Translations under genes and position numbers: made by a program
NCBI RefSeq assembly: GCF_004124235.1
Contig: NZ_CP032487.1
Coordinates: 3,038,001-3,102,000, forward strand
Origin: Yersinia hibernica
Lineage (GTDB): Bacteria; Pseudomonadota; Gammaproteobacteria; Enterobacterales; Enterobacteriaceae
Direction of reading: 5' to 3'
DNA length: 64,000 nucleotides
The notes under the pieces: model-generated
What the model was told of the DNA's origin: nothing
Seen by the model: the letters and a program-made list of their open reading frames with translations, nothing else
Databases searched by the model: none
Shown here: positions 1-7,924 of the stretch, one piece after another
Numbering within the stretch: position 1 is the stretch's first letter
Layout of the letters: each line of letters starts with the position of its first letter

Positions 1-1161
1 GCTCCGGTCACCCCCTCACAAGCTATAGCCACCCGGGCCAAAGCGCATGAATTGGCGAAATTTACTGATTTTGCCAATGTTTTTATGCCACAAGGCAACA
101 TCCCCCATGCTGGCGAACACTTTGTTCAACCGCAACTGGGGCAAACCCTCAACGCCTTGGCGGAACAGGGGCTAGGTAGCTTTTATCGCGGCCCTCTGGC
201 AGAAAAAATCATGGCTGACATTACCGCCATAGAAATGCCGATCACCGCGCAAGACCTGGCTGAATATCACCCCAAGCGCCGAACGCCATTGCGGTTACAG
301 CATCAGCATGGCGAAATATTCAACCTAGCCCCACCAACTCAAGGGCTAGTATCACTGGCGATCCTCGGGCTGGCTGACCGCCACTCGGTCGCCCAAATGA
401 ATGAAGGGCAAACCATCCATACTTTAGTGGAGGCGACCAAATTAGCCTTTGGTTTACGTGATCAAGTGATTACCGACCCACGGTGGATGGCGCATTGCCC
501 ACAATCACTGCTGGAAAAAGAGCCGCTCGACCAACTGGCCGCCAATCTCAACAGTGAGCAGGCCGCCGATTGGGGGGGTGGCCGTGGGCCTGGCGATACC
601 GTGTGGATGGGAGTTATTGACCGCAATGGGCTGGCGGTTTCCTTTATTCAGAGCATTTACCATGAATTTGGCAGCGGAATATTACTGCCCGCAACCGGCA
701 TTGTTTGGCAAAACCGTGGCGCATCTTTCAGTCTTGCCCCCCATCATCTGTTAGCGTTAGCGCCGGGAAAACAGCCATTTCATACATTAAACCCTGCCGC
801 CGCGCGCCTGAGGGATGGCCGAACACTGGTGTATGGCGCCATGGGCGGAGATGGCCAACCGCAAACCCAAGCTGCGGTGTTTATCCGCCATGTTGTGCAG
901 GGATTGCCCTTACAGCAGGCTATCACCGCACCGCGCTGGTTGCTGGGCCGCACCTGGGGGCAAAGCTCCGACTCGCTGAAATTAGAAGCCCGTTTTGCGC
1001 TAGAAACCCTTAATGACCTGCGCCAGCGGGGGCATCAGATAGAATTGCTACCTGATTTCAGCGAGATAGTCGGCCATGCTGGGGCGATTGTTCGCCACCC
1101 GAACGGCATGCTGGAAGGGGCATTCGACCCACGCAGCAATGGCAGCGCCGCCGGTTATTGA
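1..1161 (+). CDS. hpxW: HpxW-type oxamate amidohydrolase / gamma-glutamyltransferase family, 5' truncated
   Basis: The reading frame is open from base 1, so only the last 386 residues are present. It is a gamma-glutamyltranspeptidase-fold Ntn hydrolase, a family whose proenzyme cleaves itself before a threonine that becomes the catalytic N-terminus of the small subunit. The likely nucleophile is the Thr coded at 598-600 (context GDTVWMGVID), followed by the FGSGILLPATGIVWQNRG stretch typical of the short, soluble YwrD/HpxW branch. Klebsiella HpxW is known to convert oxamate to oxalate and ammonia. The assignment to oxamate rather than glutathione rests on the next three genes, which match hpxX, hpxY and hpxZ in order. 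The stop overlaps nothing and lies 38 bases before the hpxX ATG. Confidence 0.8.
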   Translation, partial: APVTPSQAIATRAKAHELAKFTDFANVFMPQGNIPHAGEHFVQPQLGQTLNALAEQGLGSFYRGPLAEKIMADITAIEMPITAQDLAEYHPKRRTPLRLQHQHGEIFNLAPPTQGLVSLAILGLADRHSVAQMNEGQTIHTLVEATKLAFGLRDQVITDPRWMAHCPQSLLEKEPLDQLAANLNSEQAADWGGGRGPGDTVWMGVIDRNGLAVSFIQSIYHEFGSGILLPATGIVWQNRGASFSLAPHHLLALAPGKQPFHTLNPAAARLRDGRTLVYGAMGGDGQPQTQAAVFIRHVVQGLPLQQAITAPRWLLGRTWGQSSDSLKLEARFALETLNDLRQRGHQIELLPDFSEIVGHAGAIVRHPNGMLEGAFDPRSNGSAAGY

Positions 1162-1199
1162 TGTCATCCATAATTTACTTATTCAGCACGGGAATTGTT

Positions 1200-1400
1200 A
1201 TGAAAGAAACATCAGAAAAAAATGGCATGGATTGGGCGGGTTACATTCAGCACATGGAAATTTTATTAGCATTAGAGCTGGACGACACACGCCGCGCCGC
1301 ATTACTGCTGCAATTTGAGCGTATCGCCGCCATGGCCGCCCCTTTGATGGCGGTGCCCCTAGATGAAAAACAAGAAATTGCTGGGGTATATCGGCTATGA
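1200..1400 (+). CDS. hpxX: HpxX, small DUF4089/AtzG-like amidase subunit
   Basis: A 66-residue protein, almost all helical by composition. I start it at the ATG at 1200; an upstream in-frame start at 1158 has no support. Its family (DUF4089, AtzG-like) forms a small GatC-like partner of an amidase-signature protein: AtzG holds AtzE in the cyanuric-acid pathway. The stop codon shares four bases with the start of hpxY (ATGA at 1397-1400), which fits translational coupling of two subunits of one complex. Function in oxalurate breakdown is inferred from gene order. Confidence 0.75.
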   Translation: MKETSEKNGMDWAGYIQHMEILLALELDDTRRAALLLQFERIAAMAAPLMAVPLDEKQEIAGVYRL

Positions 1401-2797
1401 AACAGATTGCAGCACTGACCATCACGCAGATTCAGCAAGCGCTGAATCAGGGGGAATTATCTGCACAAGAAATAGCATTACAAACGCTGGAGACCATCAA
1501 CGCGGCCAATCCGGCCATCAATGCTTATACCCACATCACCGCAGACCGAATGCTCAGCGAGGCTTACCGTCTGGATACCTTGCGCGCCAAAGGCCAAGCC
1601 CTACCAGCACTGGCGGCCATCCCTTACGCGGTGAAAAATCTGTTTGATGTCGCGGGAGAAATAACCCTAGCCGGTGCCAGCTTATTTTGTGAACAGCCCC
1701 CCGCCAGACAAGATGCGCCCGTCATTTCGCGCCTCTCTCAGCAGGGAGCCATGCTGTCCGGCATGTTAAATATGGATGCCTACGCCTACGGTTTTACCAC
1801 TGAAAATAGCCATTACGGCGCGACCCACAACCCGCAACAGTTGAGCCGAATTGCGGGCGGCTCTTCCGGCGGTTCGGCGGCGGCCGTCGCCGCAGGGCTG
1901 GTTAATTTCTCTCTTGGTAGTGACACCAACGGCTCTATTCGGGTTCCGGCCTCATTGTGCGGTATTTTCGGGCTGAAACCGACTTTCGGCCGATTATCAC
2001 GCCGGGGCACTCATCCGTTTGTCGCCAGCTTGGATAGCATCGGTCCGATGGCGCGTTGCACCCAGGATTTAGCGGCGGTGTATGATGCAATGCAAGGTAT
2101 GGATATTCAGGATAGTTTTCAGTCGGATAAACCGGTCACTCCCTGCTCAAACTTACTCACTCGCGGGCCACAAGGTTTGAGAAGTGCGGTTCTGGGCGGC
2201 TATTTCCAACAATGGTGTGATGATGATGCCAAAGCGGCGGTGCTGACCGTGGCCAAAAGTTTGGCGGCGGAGACAGAAGTCGAAATGGCGCAAAGTGATT
2301 TAGCCCGTTCAGCCGCATTTATTATTAGTGCCGCCGAGGGGGGCAACCAGTACCTCCCGGCGCTGAGGAAATCCCCCCAGCGCTTTGAGCCGCAGTCACG
2401 AGAACGGCTGTTAGCCGGGGCCATGCTGCCAGCAAGTTGGTATATTCAGGCGCAACGTTTTCGCCATCATTTCCGCCAACAAATTCTGCCGTTATTTGAA
2501 CATTGGGATATCTTGATTGCGCCCGCAACCCCTTGCTGCGCCACACTGATTGGTCAGGAAATGATGCGGATTAATGACACCGACCTACCCATTCGAGCCA
2601 GTATGGGCATGTTGACTCAACCCATTTCATTCCTCGGTTTGCCGGTGGTCACCGTGCCACTGAAAACTGCGGGCGGCCTGCCGATAGGCATTCAATTGAT
2701 TGCCGCACCGTGGCGAGAGGATCTCTGTTTGCGCGCCGCTTATGTATTGGAACAGCAAGGGGTCGTTAGCGCCCCCGTGAGCCCGGTCATTGGATGA
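1397..2797 (+). CDS. hpxY: HpxY, AtzE-family amidohydrolase (amidase signature)
   Basis: A 466-residue amidase-signature enzyme. The Ser-cisSer-Lys triad is visible: Lys80 in AIPYAVKN, Ser156 in GGSSGGS (154-160) and Ser180 in GSDTNGS, with the 24-residue spacing between the two serines seen in this family. The closest characterised relative by type is AtzE, which hydrolyses carboxybiuret and needs the AtzG small subunit; hpxX supplies that partner here. In Klebsiella the hpx genes serve hypoxanthine/allantoin nitrogen use through oxalurate. The exact substrate of this copy cannot be read from sequence. Confidence 0.82.
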   Translation: MKQIAALTITQIQQALNQGELSAQEIALQTLETINAANPAINAYTHITADRMLSEAYRLDTLRAKGQALPALAAIPYAVKNLFDVAGEITLAGASLFCEQPPARQDAPVISRLSQQGAMLSGMLNMDAYAYGFTTENSHYGATHNPQQLSRIAGGSSGGSAAAVAAGLVNFSLGSDTNGSIRVPASLCGIFGLKPTFGRLSRRGTHPFVASLDSIGPMARCTQDLAAVYDAMQGMDIQDSFQSDKPVTPCSNLLTRGPQGLRSAVLGGYFQQWCDDDAKAAVLTVAKSLAAETEVEMAQSDLARSAAFIISAAEGGNQYLPALRKSPQRFEPQSRERLLAGAMLPASWYIQAQRFRHHFRQQILPLFEHWDILIAPATPCCATLIGQEMMRINDTDLPIRASMGMLTQPISFLGLPVVTVPLKTAGGLPIGIQLIAAPWREDLCLRAAYVLEQQGVVSAPVSPVIG

Positions 2798-2818
2798 GAA
2801 CTTTTTGAGAATAATAAA

Positions 2819-3205
2819 ATGAAAAGTGAATTTATCGATCGCCCCGCCATTCTGGCGCAAGTAAACGAGGCATTTTATCGCTATGAAAAAGCATTGATTA
2901 ATAACGACATTCCAGTATTGGACGAGCTATTTTGGCACGATGACCGCACTATCCGTTTTGGCGCGGGGGAGAGTCTGTTTGGCATTGATGCTATTAGGGA
3001 ATTTCGCCAGCAGCGCCCATCAAAAGGATTAGGACGTACTTTAGAAAATACGGTGATCACAACTTTTGGTGAGGATATGGCCGTTGCCAGCACCGAATTT
3101 TATCGTGAAGACAACTCGCGCATCGGTCGGCAGATGCAGACCTGGGTCAAATTGCCATGCGGATGGCGGATTGTGGCCGCACATGTGAGTGTGATTTCAG
3201 AATAG
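2819..3205 (+). CDS. hpxZ: HpxZ, AtzH-like small oxalurate-catabolism protein
   Basis: A 128-residue single-domain protein of the SnoaL/NTF2-like cone fold (HpxZ/AtzH type), starting 21 bases after hpxY. The family sits in amide-nitrogen operons beside AtzE-type amidases. AtzH has been reported as a dicarboxyurea hydrolase, whereas HpxZ in the purine pathway has no settled reaction to my knowledge. It is the last gene of the operon, followed by a GC-rich hairpin terminator near 3290. Confidence 0.75.
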   Translation: MKSEFIDRPAILAQVNEAFYRYEKALINNDIPVLDELFWHDDRTIRFGAGESLFGIDAIREFRQQRPSKGLGRTLENTVITTFGEDMAVASTEFYREDNSRIGRQMQTWVKLPCGWRIVAAHVSVISE

Positions 3206-3289
3206 AGCGCAATTTAATTGTCATAACTAAATCTCTCTATCCAGCGGTTAACTCATTGAGTTTATCTAGATTTTGATTGAAATATCAGC

Positions 3290-3320
3290 CGCCCCCAGCG
3301 CGGGGCGCGCTTATTTTTAT
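3290..3320 (+). terminator. Rho-independent terminator after hpxZ
   Basis: CGCCCC (3290-3295) pairs with GGGGCG (3302-3307) around a six-base loop, followed by a T-rich stretch from 3311. It lies 85 bases after the hpxZ stop. The rest of the 300-base gap to 3505 is AT-rich and I see no gene in it. Confidence 0.6.
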
Positions 3321-3505
3321 TCGTGATGCTATTTTCTCAAAAAAAGAAGATATATTATTAATAGATAATTAACTTATTTCGTTGCAGCATATTCACTTGC
3401 CGGGCTTATTTTTTAAAAGCAGAATTTGTGAATAATCGCTCGCAAGTGGTGAAAATAGCCTCTGATTCAGCAGGGTATCTTCTTGCCTTAATGGATAAAT
3501 CCTAG

Positions 3506-4438
3506 ATGATAGAAAAAAATATAACTTTAGATGAGCATGATAATGAATCTCATGAACGTTTTCATGCTGCTCGAAAAAGTACTTGGGTGAGTGTGATTGT
3601 AAATTGCTTTTTAAGTCTGGGGCAGATAATCACCGGGCTATTTTCAGGTTCACAAGGATTGATTGCGGATGGTATTCATTCACTTTCTGATCTGGTTGCC
3701 GATTTTGTGGTGCTGATAGCAAATAATAAAAGCAGAAAAGCCGTCGATGCCGATCACCATTATGGCCATTACCGCTATGAAAATGGGGCATCATTAATTC
3801 TGGGGATTTTATTATTATTAGTGGGCACCGGAATGTTGTGGTCGGCAATAAATAAAATCCACAATCCAGAATCTATTGCTCAAGTACATATTATAGCTCT
3901 CTGGGTTGCACTATCTGCGTTAATTTTCAAAGAGTTGCTTTTTCGTTATATGCTGGCTGTTGCCATTAGAGTCAAATCCAGCATGTTAGTTGCAAATGCC
4001 TGGCATGCCCGATCCGATGCAGCCTCTTCATTAGTTGTCGCACTGGGGATTATTGGTAATCTATTAGGGTTTAAATTTCTCGACCCGGTGGCTGCTCTTA
4101 TTGTCGGATTGATAGTCATTAAGATGGGATACTCATTTACATCAGAAGCCTTGCACGACTTAATGGATAGAGCAGCTGACAGTGAAATTGAAGATAAAAT
4201 AAAATCAACATTACTCTCTACTGAAGGTGTGATAGGAATTCATGATTTAAAAACAAGGAAAATGGGTGATTTCATTATTGTTGATGTTCATTTAGATGTT
4301 AATAGCCACTTATCTGTTAAAGAGGGTCATGATATCGCCGTTTTGGCCAGAAATAGAGTGTTAAAAAACTTTAATGTCTTAAATGTTATGACACATATAG
4401 ATCCCTATGAGAGTGACGACAATATTTCATCGCCTTAA
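3506..4438 (+). CDS. Cation diffusion facilitator family transporter
   Basis: A 310-residue inner-membrane CDF protein with about six membrane segments and a cytoplasmic C-terminal ferredoxin-like domain (roughly residues 210-300). CDF proteins export divalent metals in exchange for protons as homodimers. The two halves of the transport site are visible as HxxxD-type motifs: D55/H58/D62 in ADGIHSLSD (segment 2) and H167/D171 in WHARSD (segment 5). The composition resembles the MamB/FieF-like branch, but the metal (Fe, Zn, Mn or Co) cannot be decided. The gene stands alone and is clearly more AT-rich than the genes on either side, which suggests later acquisition. No strong ribosome site precedes the ATG. 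Confidence 0.85.
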   Translation: MIEKNITLDEHDNESHERFHAARKSTWVSVIVNCFLSLGQIITGLFSGSQGLIADGIHSLSDLVADFVVLIANNKSRKAVDADHHYGHYRYENGASLILGILLLLVGTGMLWSAINKIHNPESIAQVHIIALWVALSALIFKELLFRYMLAVAIRVKSSMLVANAWHARSDAASSLVVALGIIGNLLGFKFLDPVAALIVGLIVIKMGYSFTSEALHDLMDRAADSEIEDKIKSTLLSTEGVIGIHDLKTRKMGDFIIVDVHLDVNSHLSVKEGHDIAVLARNRVLKNFNVLNVMTHIDPYESDDNISSP

Positions 4439-4749
4439 TATCACGCCGCATGGCAATATGATGTTGTTTATTTTTTGAGTCAATATTGCCATGTCATATT
4501 AATACTAATTATTGTCAACGATATTGAAGTCACCACGGAGAAATATTAGGCCATGCTTCCACTCCCCGGCGGGCTGGAGTGCTCGCCCCGCCTGAGTAAA
4601 GCTTCGCGTTCCGCCGCCAGTGCCTGACAAATCGGTGCGAAATTCATTTATCAATCTCGAAATAAGATTAATCAGATGAAAATTATACATTTGTTTATCA
4701 TTCTTATTTATCTAATACTGTCACTCTTATCCATGCAGAATACTTCCTT
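4439..4749. other. Gene-poor gap with a GC-rich remnant
   Basis: Apart from the inverted repeat, this 311-base gap is AT-rich, except for a GC-rich island at about 4553-4632. On the minus strand the island lies in a 33-codon ORF (4546-4647) with amino-acid use like a normal coding region (ALAAEREALLRRGEHS). It has no good ribosome site. It may be a gene fragment; I do not call it a gene. Confidence 0.3.
4449..4493 (+). terminator. Inverted repeat, probable terminator of the CDF gene
   Basis: CATGGCAATAT at 4449-4459 is the exact reverse complement of ATATTGCCATG at 4483-4493, an 11-bp stem with a 23-base T-rich loop, starting 10 bases after the CDF stop. There is no uniform T-run after it, so termination is plausible but not certain. 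Confidence 0.45.
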
Positions 4750-5952
4750 ATGACACAAAAAACCGAAAACGCCGGTTTAAGCCCAGCATTGATTGTATTG
4801 ATGTCGGCCGCCACCGGACTGGCGGTTGCCAGTAACTATTATGCCCAGCCACTGCTGGAAACTATCGCCCAAGCCTTTAATCTTTCAGTCAATCAAGCCG
4901 GTTTTATCGTCACCGCCGCCCAGCTAGGTTATGCAGTTGGATTAATGTTTTTGGTTCCGTTAGGGGACATGTTTGAGCGGCGCGGGTTGATTGTTGGCAT
5001 GACGCTGTTGGCCGCGGGCGGGATGTTAATTACCGCCATGTCACAAAATCTCACCATGATGATTGTCGGTACCGCCCTCACGGGTTTGTTTTCTGTCGTG
5101 GCGCAATTGCTGGTGCCCTTAGCTGCCACACTGGCGGCTCCAGAAAAACGTGGCAAAGTCGTCGGCATTATCATGAGCGGTCTATTGCTGGGTATTTTGC
5201 TGGCACGAACGGTGGCGGGTGCTTTGGCATCTATTGGGGGCTGGCGCACCATTTATTGGGTTGCCAGCGTATTGATGATAATGATGGCGCTCACTCTATG
5301 GCGCTATCTGCCCCGCTATAAGCTGCATACTGGCCTGAATTATGGTCAATTGCTCCGCTCAATATTTTCTCTGTTTATTCGGACTCCGGTGCTGCGCACT
5401 CGCGCCTTACTGGGGGCACTGTCATTTGCCAACTTCAGTGTCTTGTGGACGTCAATGGCTTTCCTGCTCGCGGCCCCACCTTTTAGCTACTCAGAGGCAA
5501 CTATCGGGCTATTTGGTCTGGTCGGGGCTGCCGGGGCATTAATGGCCACCAAAGCAGGCCAATTGGCCGATAAAGGAAAAGCCCGCATCACCACCAGTGT
5601 CGGCTTGGTATTATTGTTATTGTCATGGATACCCATTGCGTTGGGGCAGCATTCCATTATTGCGCTGATTATCGGAATTATCGTGTTAGACCTTGCGGTG
5701 CAAGGGGTGCATGTGACCAATCAGAGTGTGATATACCGCATGATGCCGGAAGCCAGAAACCGCTTAACCGCGGGCTATATGACCACCTACTTTATTGGCG
5801 GTGCCTTAGGCTCCCTTATTTCTGCCGCTGCCTATCAACATGCCGGCTGGTATGGCGTGGCCACGGCCGGGCTGGTGCTGTGTATCTTGAACATGGCCAC
5901 TTGGCTCGCGGGTAAACGATTTGATCCCCCGGCAAATCTCCCAGTAGAGTGA
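4750..5952 (+). CDS. ygaY: MFS exporter, YgaY-like
   Basis: A 400-residue, 12-segment major facilitator protein with the loop 2-3 signature variant GDMFERRG (near residue 74) and a short charged C-terminus. In E. coli the gene next to ygaZ is ygaY, a broken MFS gene; the same position here holds a full-length one. The substrate is unknown; the family resembles sugar or drug exporters of the AraJ type. The start ATG is at 4750. An imperfect inverted repeat separates it from ygaZ, so the two may not be cotranscribed. Confidence 0.75.
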   Translation: MTQKTENAGLSPALIVLMSAATGLAVASNYYAQPLLETIAQAFNLSVNQAGFIVTAAQLGYAVGLMFLVPLGDMFERRGLIVGMTLLAAGGMLITAMSQNLTMMIVGTALTGLFSVVAQLLVPLAATLAAPEKRGKVVGIIMSGLLLGILLARTVAGALASIGGWRTIYWVASVLMIMMALTLWRYLPRYKLHTGLNYGQLLRSIFSLFIRTPVLRTRALLGALSFANFSVLWTSMAFLLAAPPFSYSEATIGLFGLVGAAGALMATKAGQLADKGKARITTSVGLVLLLLSWIPIALGQHSIIALIIGIIVLDLAVQGVHVTNQSVIYRMMPEARNRLTAGYMTTYFIGGALGSLISAAAYQHAGWYGVATAGLVLCILNMATWLAGKRFDPPANLPVE

Positions 5953-5994
5953 CCTTTATTAATTAGCTAACTAATAATCAATTGATATATAAAT

Positions 5995-6063
5995 TTGGGT
6001 TATAGGGTGTTAAGAAAATTCCCACTCTGGTAATGTTACTTAACTTTTATCCTGTAACCCCAA
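5995..6063. repeat. Imperfect 69-bp inverted repeat between ygaY-like and ygaZ
   Basis: The left arm TTGGGTTATAGG (5995-6006) pairs with the right arm CCTGTAACCCCAA (6051-6063) with one indel and one mismatch. Inside it GTTAAG (6009-6014) pairs with CTTAAC (6039-6044). It could be a terminator structure or a small dispersed repeat. Confidence 0.5.
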
Positions 6064-6081
6064 TTATCAATAGCTGACTCT

Positions 6082-6852
6082 ATGCAAAGCCAAATCACCA
6101 ACGCGCCCGCAACGACTCAATCGACAGCTACATTCACTGAGGGAATAACTGACAGCCTCCCCATTGTTATCGGTTATTTACCGGTAGCTTTCGCCTTCGG
6201 TTTGAGTTCGGTAAAACTTGGCTTTACCCCGTGGGAGGGTATCTTCTTCTCCTGCATCATTTATGCTGGAGCCAGCCAATTTGTTATTACCGCCCTGCTC
6301 AGTGCCGGAATGTCGCTGTGGGTTTCCGCATTGACGGTGATGGCAATGGATATCCGCCATATCTTGTACGGGCCAGCACTGAAACACCGCATTGTCACTA
6401 AGATGTCCGGTAAAAAAACCGCCCTGTGGGCCTTTGGCTTGACGGATGAAGTGTTTGCCGCCGCGACAACTAAGCTGATGAAAGATCAACGGCGCTGGAG
6501 CGAGAATTGGATGCTCGGCATCGCATTCACCTCTTGGCTATCCTGGGTGGCAGGCACCGCTATCGGGGCCATGTTTGGCAATGGCCCGCTGGAGAATTAC
6601 CCGGCTATTGAAGCTTCTTTGTCCTTTATGTTACCCGCGCTGTTCCTCAGCTTCCTGTTGGCGGCATTTAAACGCCAATACAGCCTAACCGTTATTGCTT
6701 CGCTGACGGGTGCTTTGCTCGGCGTGTTGTTGTTCTCTATTCCGGTGGCGATTTTGGCCGGTATTGGGGGCGGATGTCTGGCGGCCTTACTCCAACCGGC
6801 TCGCGATGACGTCATCGAACACCAAGAGACTGATACCGAGGAGCCGAAGTGA
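6082..6852 (+). CDS. ygaZ: YgaZ, large subunit of the branched-chain amino acid exporter (AzlC family)
   Basis: A 256-residue AzlC-family membrane protein closely resembling E. coli YgaZ (shared stretches [22 protein letters not shown] and [16 protein letters not shown]). With YgaH it exports L-valine and, in E. coli, other branched-chain amino acids and methionine. About seven membrane segments follow a 25-residue cytoplasmic N-terminus. Its stop overlaps the start of ygaH by one base, typical of coupled subunits. Confidence 0.92.
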   Translation: MQSQITNAPATTQSTATFTEGITDSLPIVIGYLPVAFAFGLSSVKLGFTPWEGIFFSCIIYAGASQFVITALLSAGMSLWVSALTVMAMDIRHILYGPALKHRIVTKMSGKKTALWAFGLTDEVFAAATTKLMKDQRRWSENWMLGIAFTSWLSWVAGTAIGAMFGNGPLENYPAIEASLSFMLPALFLSFLLAAFKRQYSLTVIASLTGALLGVLLFSIPVAILAGIGGGCLAALLQPARDDVIEHQETDTEEPK

Positions 6853-7193
6853 TGAATATGGATGTTCTAATTATTGGTTTGGTGGTGGGAACGGTCAATT
6901 ATCTGTTTCGTTATTTGCCGCTGCGTCTTGGGCCAGCACGCAAACAAGCGGGCCTGCAACGCGGTAAGCTCTCCCTATTGCTCGACAGTATCGGGATCGC
7001 CTCTATTTGTGCTTTATTAGTGGTTTCCAGCACACCGGAAATTATGCATAACCCACACAAATTAATTCCCACACTTATTGGTTTTTTGGTTATCTGCGGG
7101 TGCTTTTATAAGACCAACAGTATTATCTTCGCCACGTTACTGGGCGCACTCAGCTATGGCCTGACATTCAAATTACTAATGCTTTTGGCGTAA
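6852..7193 (+). CDS. ygaH: YgaH, small subunit of the branched-chain amino acid exporter (AzlD family)
   Basis: A 113-residue hydrophobic AzlD-family protein with about four membrane segments. I start it at the ATG at 6852, which overlaps the ygaZ stop as TGATG and has GAGGAG about eight bases upstream; a GTG at 6849 is possible. The stretch [15 protein letters not shown] matches E. coli YgaH closely. It works only together with YgaZ. Confidence 0.9.
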   Translation: MNMDVLIIGLVVGTVNYLFRYLPLRLGPARKQAGLQRGKLSLLLDSIGIASICALLVVSSTPEIMHNPHKLIPTLIGFLVICGCFYKTNSIIFATLLGALSYGLTFKLLMLLA

Positions 7194-7306
7194 CAATTTG
7201 CCTGAATTGTTAACCGACACACAATACCCTTACAATTAATAATACTAATTACTCACAGACAGTGACTGAATAACACGAATTGCTAAATTTTTCTCTGGTT
7301 AACCCG

Positions 7307-7335
7307 TTTACATTATTAGTCACTACCGTTACTGT
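7307..7335 (+). promoter_or_regulatory. Putative sigma-70 promoter of the emr operon
   Basis: TTTACA (7307-7312), 17 bases, TACTGT (7330-7335), about 30 bases before the emrR ATG. EmrR in E. coli represses its own operon by binding in this region; the operator itself was not resolved. Confidence 0.5.
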
Positions 7336-7364
7336 ACCACTTGAAACTAATGAGGTTCCTTATA

Positions 7365-7877
7365 ATGGAAAGTTCGTTTAGTCCTATAGAACAGATGCTT
7401 AATTCCCGTGCCAAACGTCAGAAAGATTTCCCTTATCAGGAAATTCTGCTGACTCGCCTGTGTATGCATATGCACAGTAAGTTGCTGGAAAATCGCAACA
7501 AAATGCTAAAAGCGCAAGGTATTAATGAAACCCTGTTTATGGCACTAATTACGCTGGAAGCACAAGAGAGCCACAGTATTCAACCGTCAGAGTTAAGTGC
7601 TGCATTGGGATCCTCACGAACCAATGCCACCCGCATCGCTGATGAGTTGGAGAAGAAAGGCTGGATTGAACGCCGTGAAAGCCATAATGACCGCCGTTGT
7701 TTGCACTTGCATCTGACCGAGGCGGGCGTGGAGTTTTTAAATCAACTGCTGCCGCCACAACATAAGTGTCTGCATTTTCTTTGGTCAACACTCGACGCCG
7801 ATGAACAGCAACAGCTTGAAACGCTAACGCGAAAGTTACTGACTCGGCTAGACCAAATGGAAATACCAGAACAGTAA
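7365..7877 (+). CDS. emrR: EmrR (MprA), MarR-family repressor of the multidrug pump
   Basis: A 170-residue MarR-type winged-helix regulator. E. coli EmrR (MprA) starts MDSSFTPIEQM; the matching [11 protein letters not shown] fixes the ATG at 7365, with GAGG ten bases upstream. The HTH/wing runs roughly from residue 60 to 125 ([36 protein letters not shown]). EmrR represses emr transcription until it binds hydrophobic drugs or uncouplers. Here the first gene after it is an outer-membrane factor rather than emrA. Confidence 0.93.
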   Translation: MESSFSPIEQMLNSRAKRQKDFPYQEILLTRLCMHMHSKLLENRNKMLKAQGINETLFMALITLEAQESHSIQPSELSAALGSSRTNATRIADELEKKGWIERRESHNDRRCLHLHLTEAGVEFLNQLLPPQHKCLHFLWSTLDADEQQQLETLTRKLLTRLDQMEIPEQ

Positions 7878-7924
7878 TTCCAACACTGCTATCCAAGTAC
7901 ATTAATTTATCCAGGTAAATAACT

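Noticed and set aside
4546..4647. 33-codon minus-strand frame
   Set aside because: Coding-like composition but no ribosome site or family match; kept only as a possible fragment.
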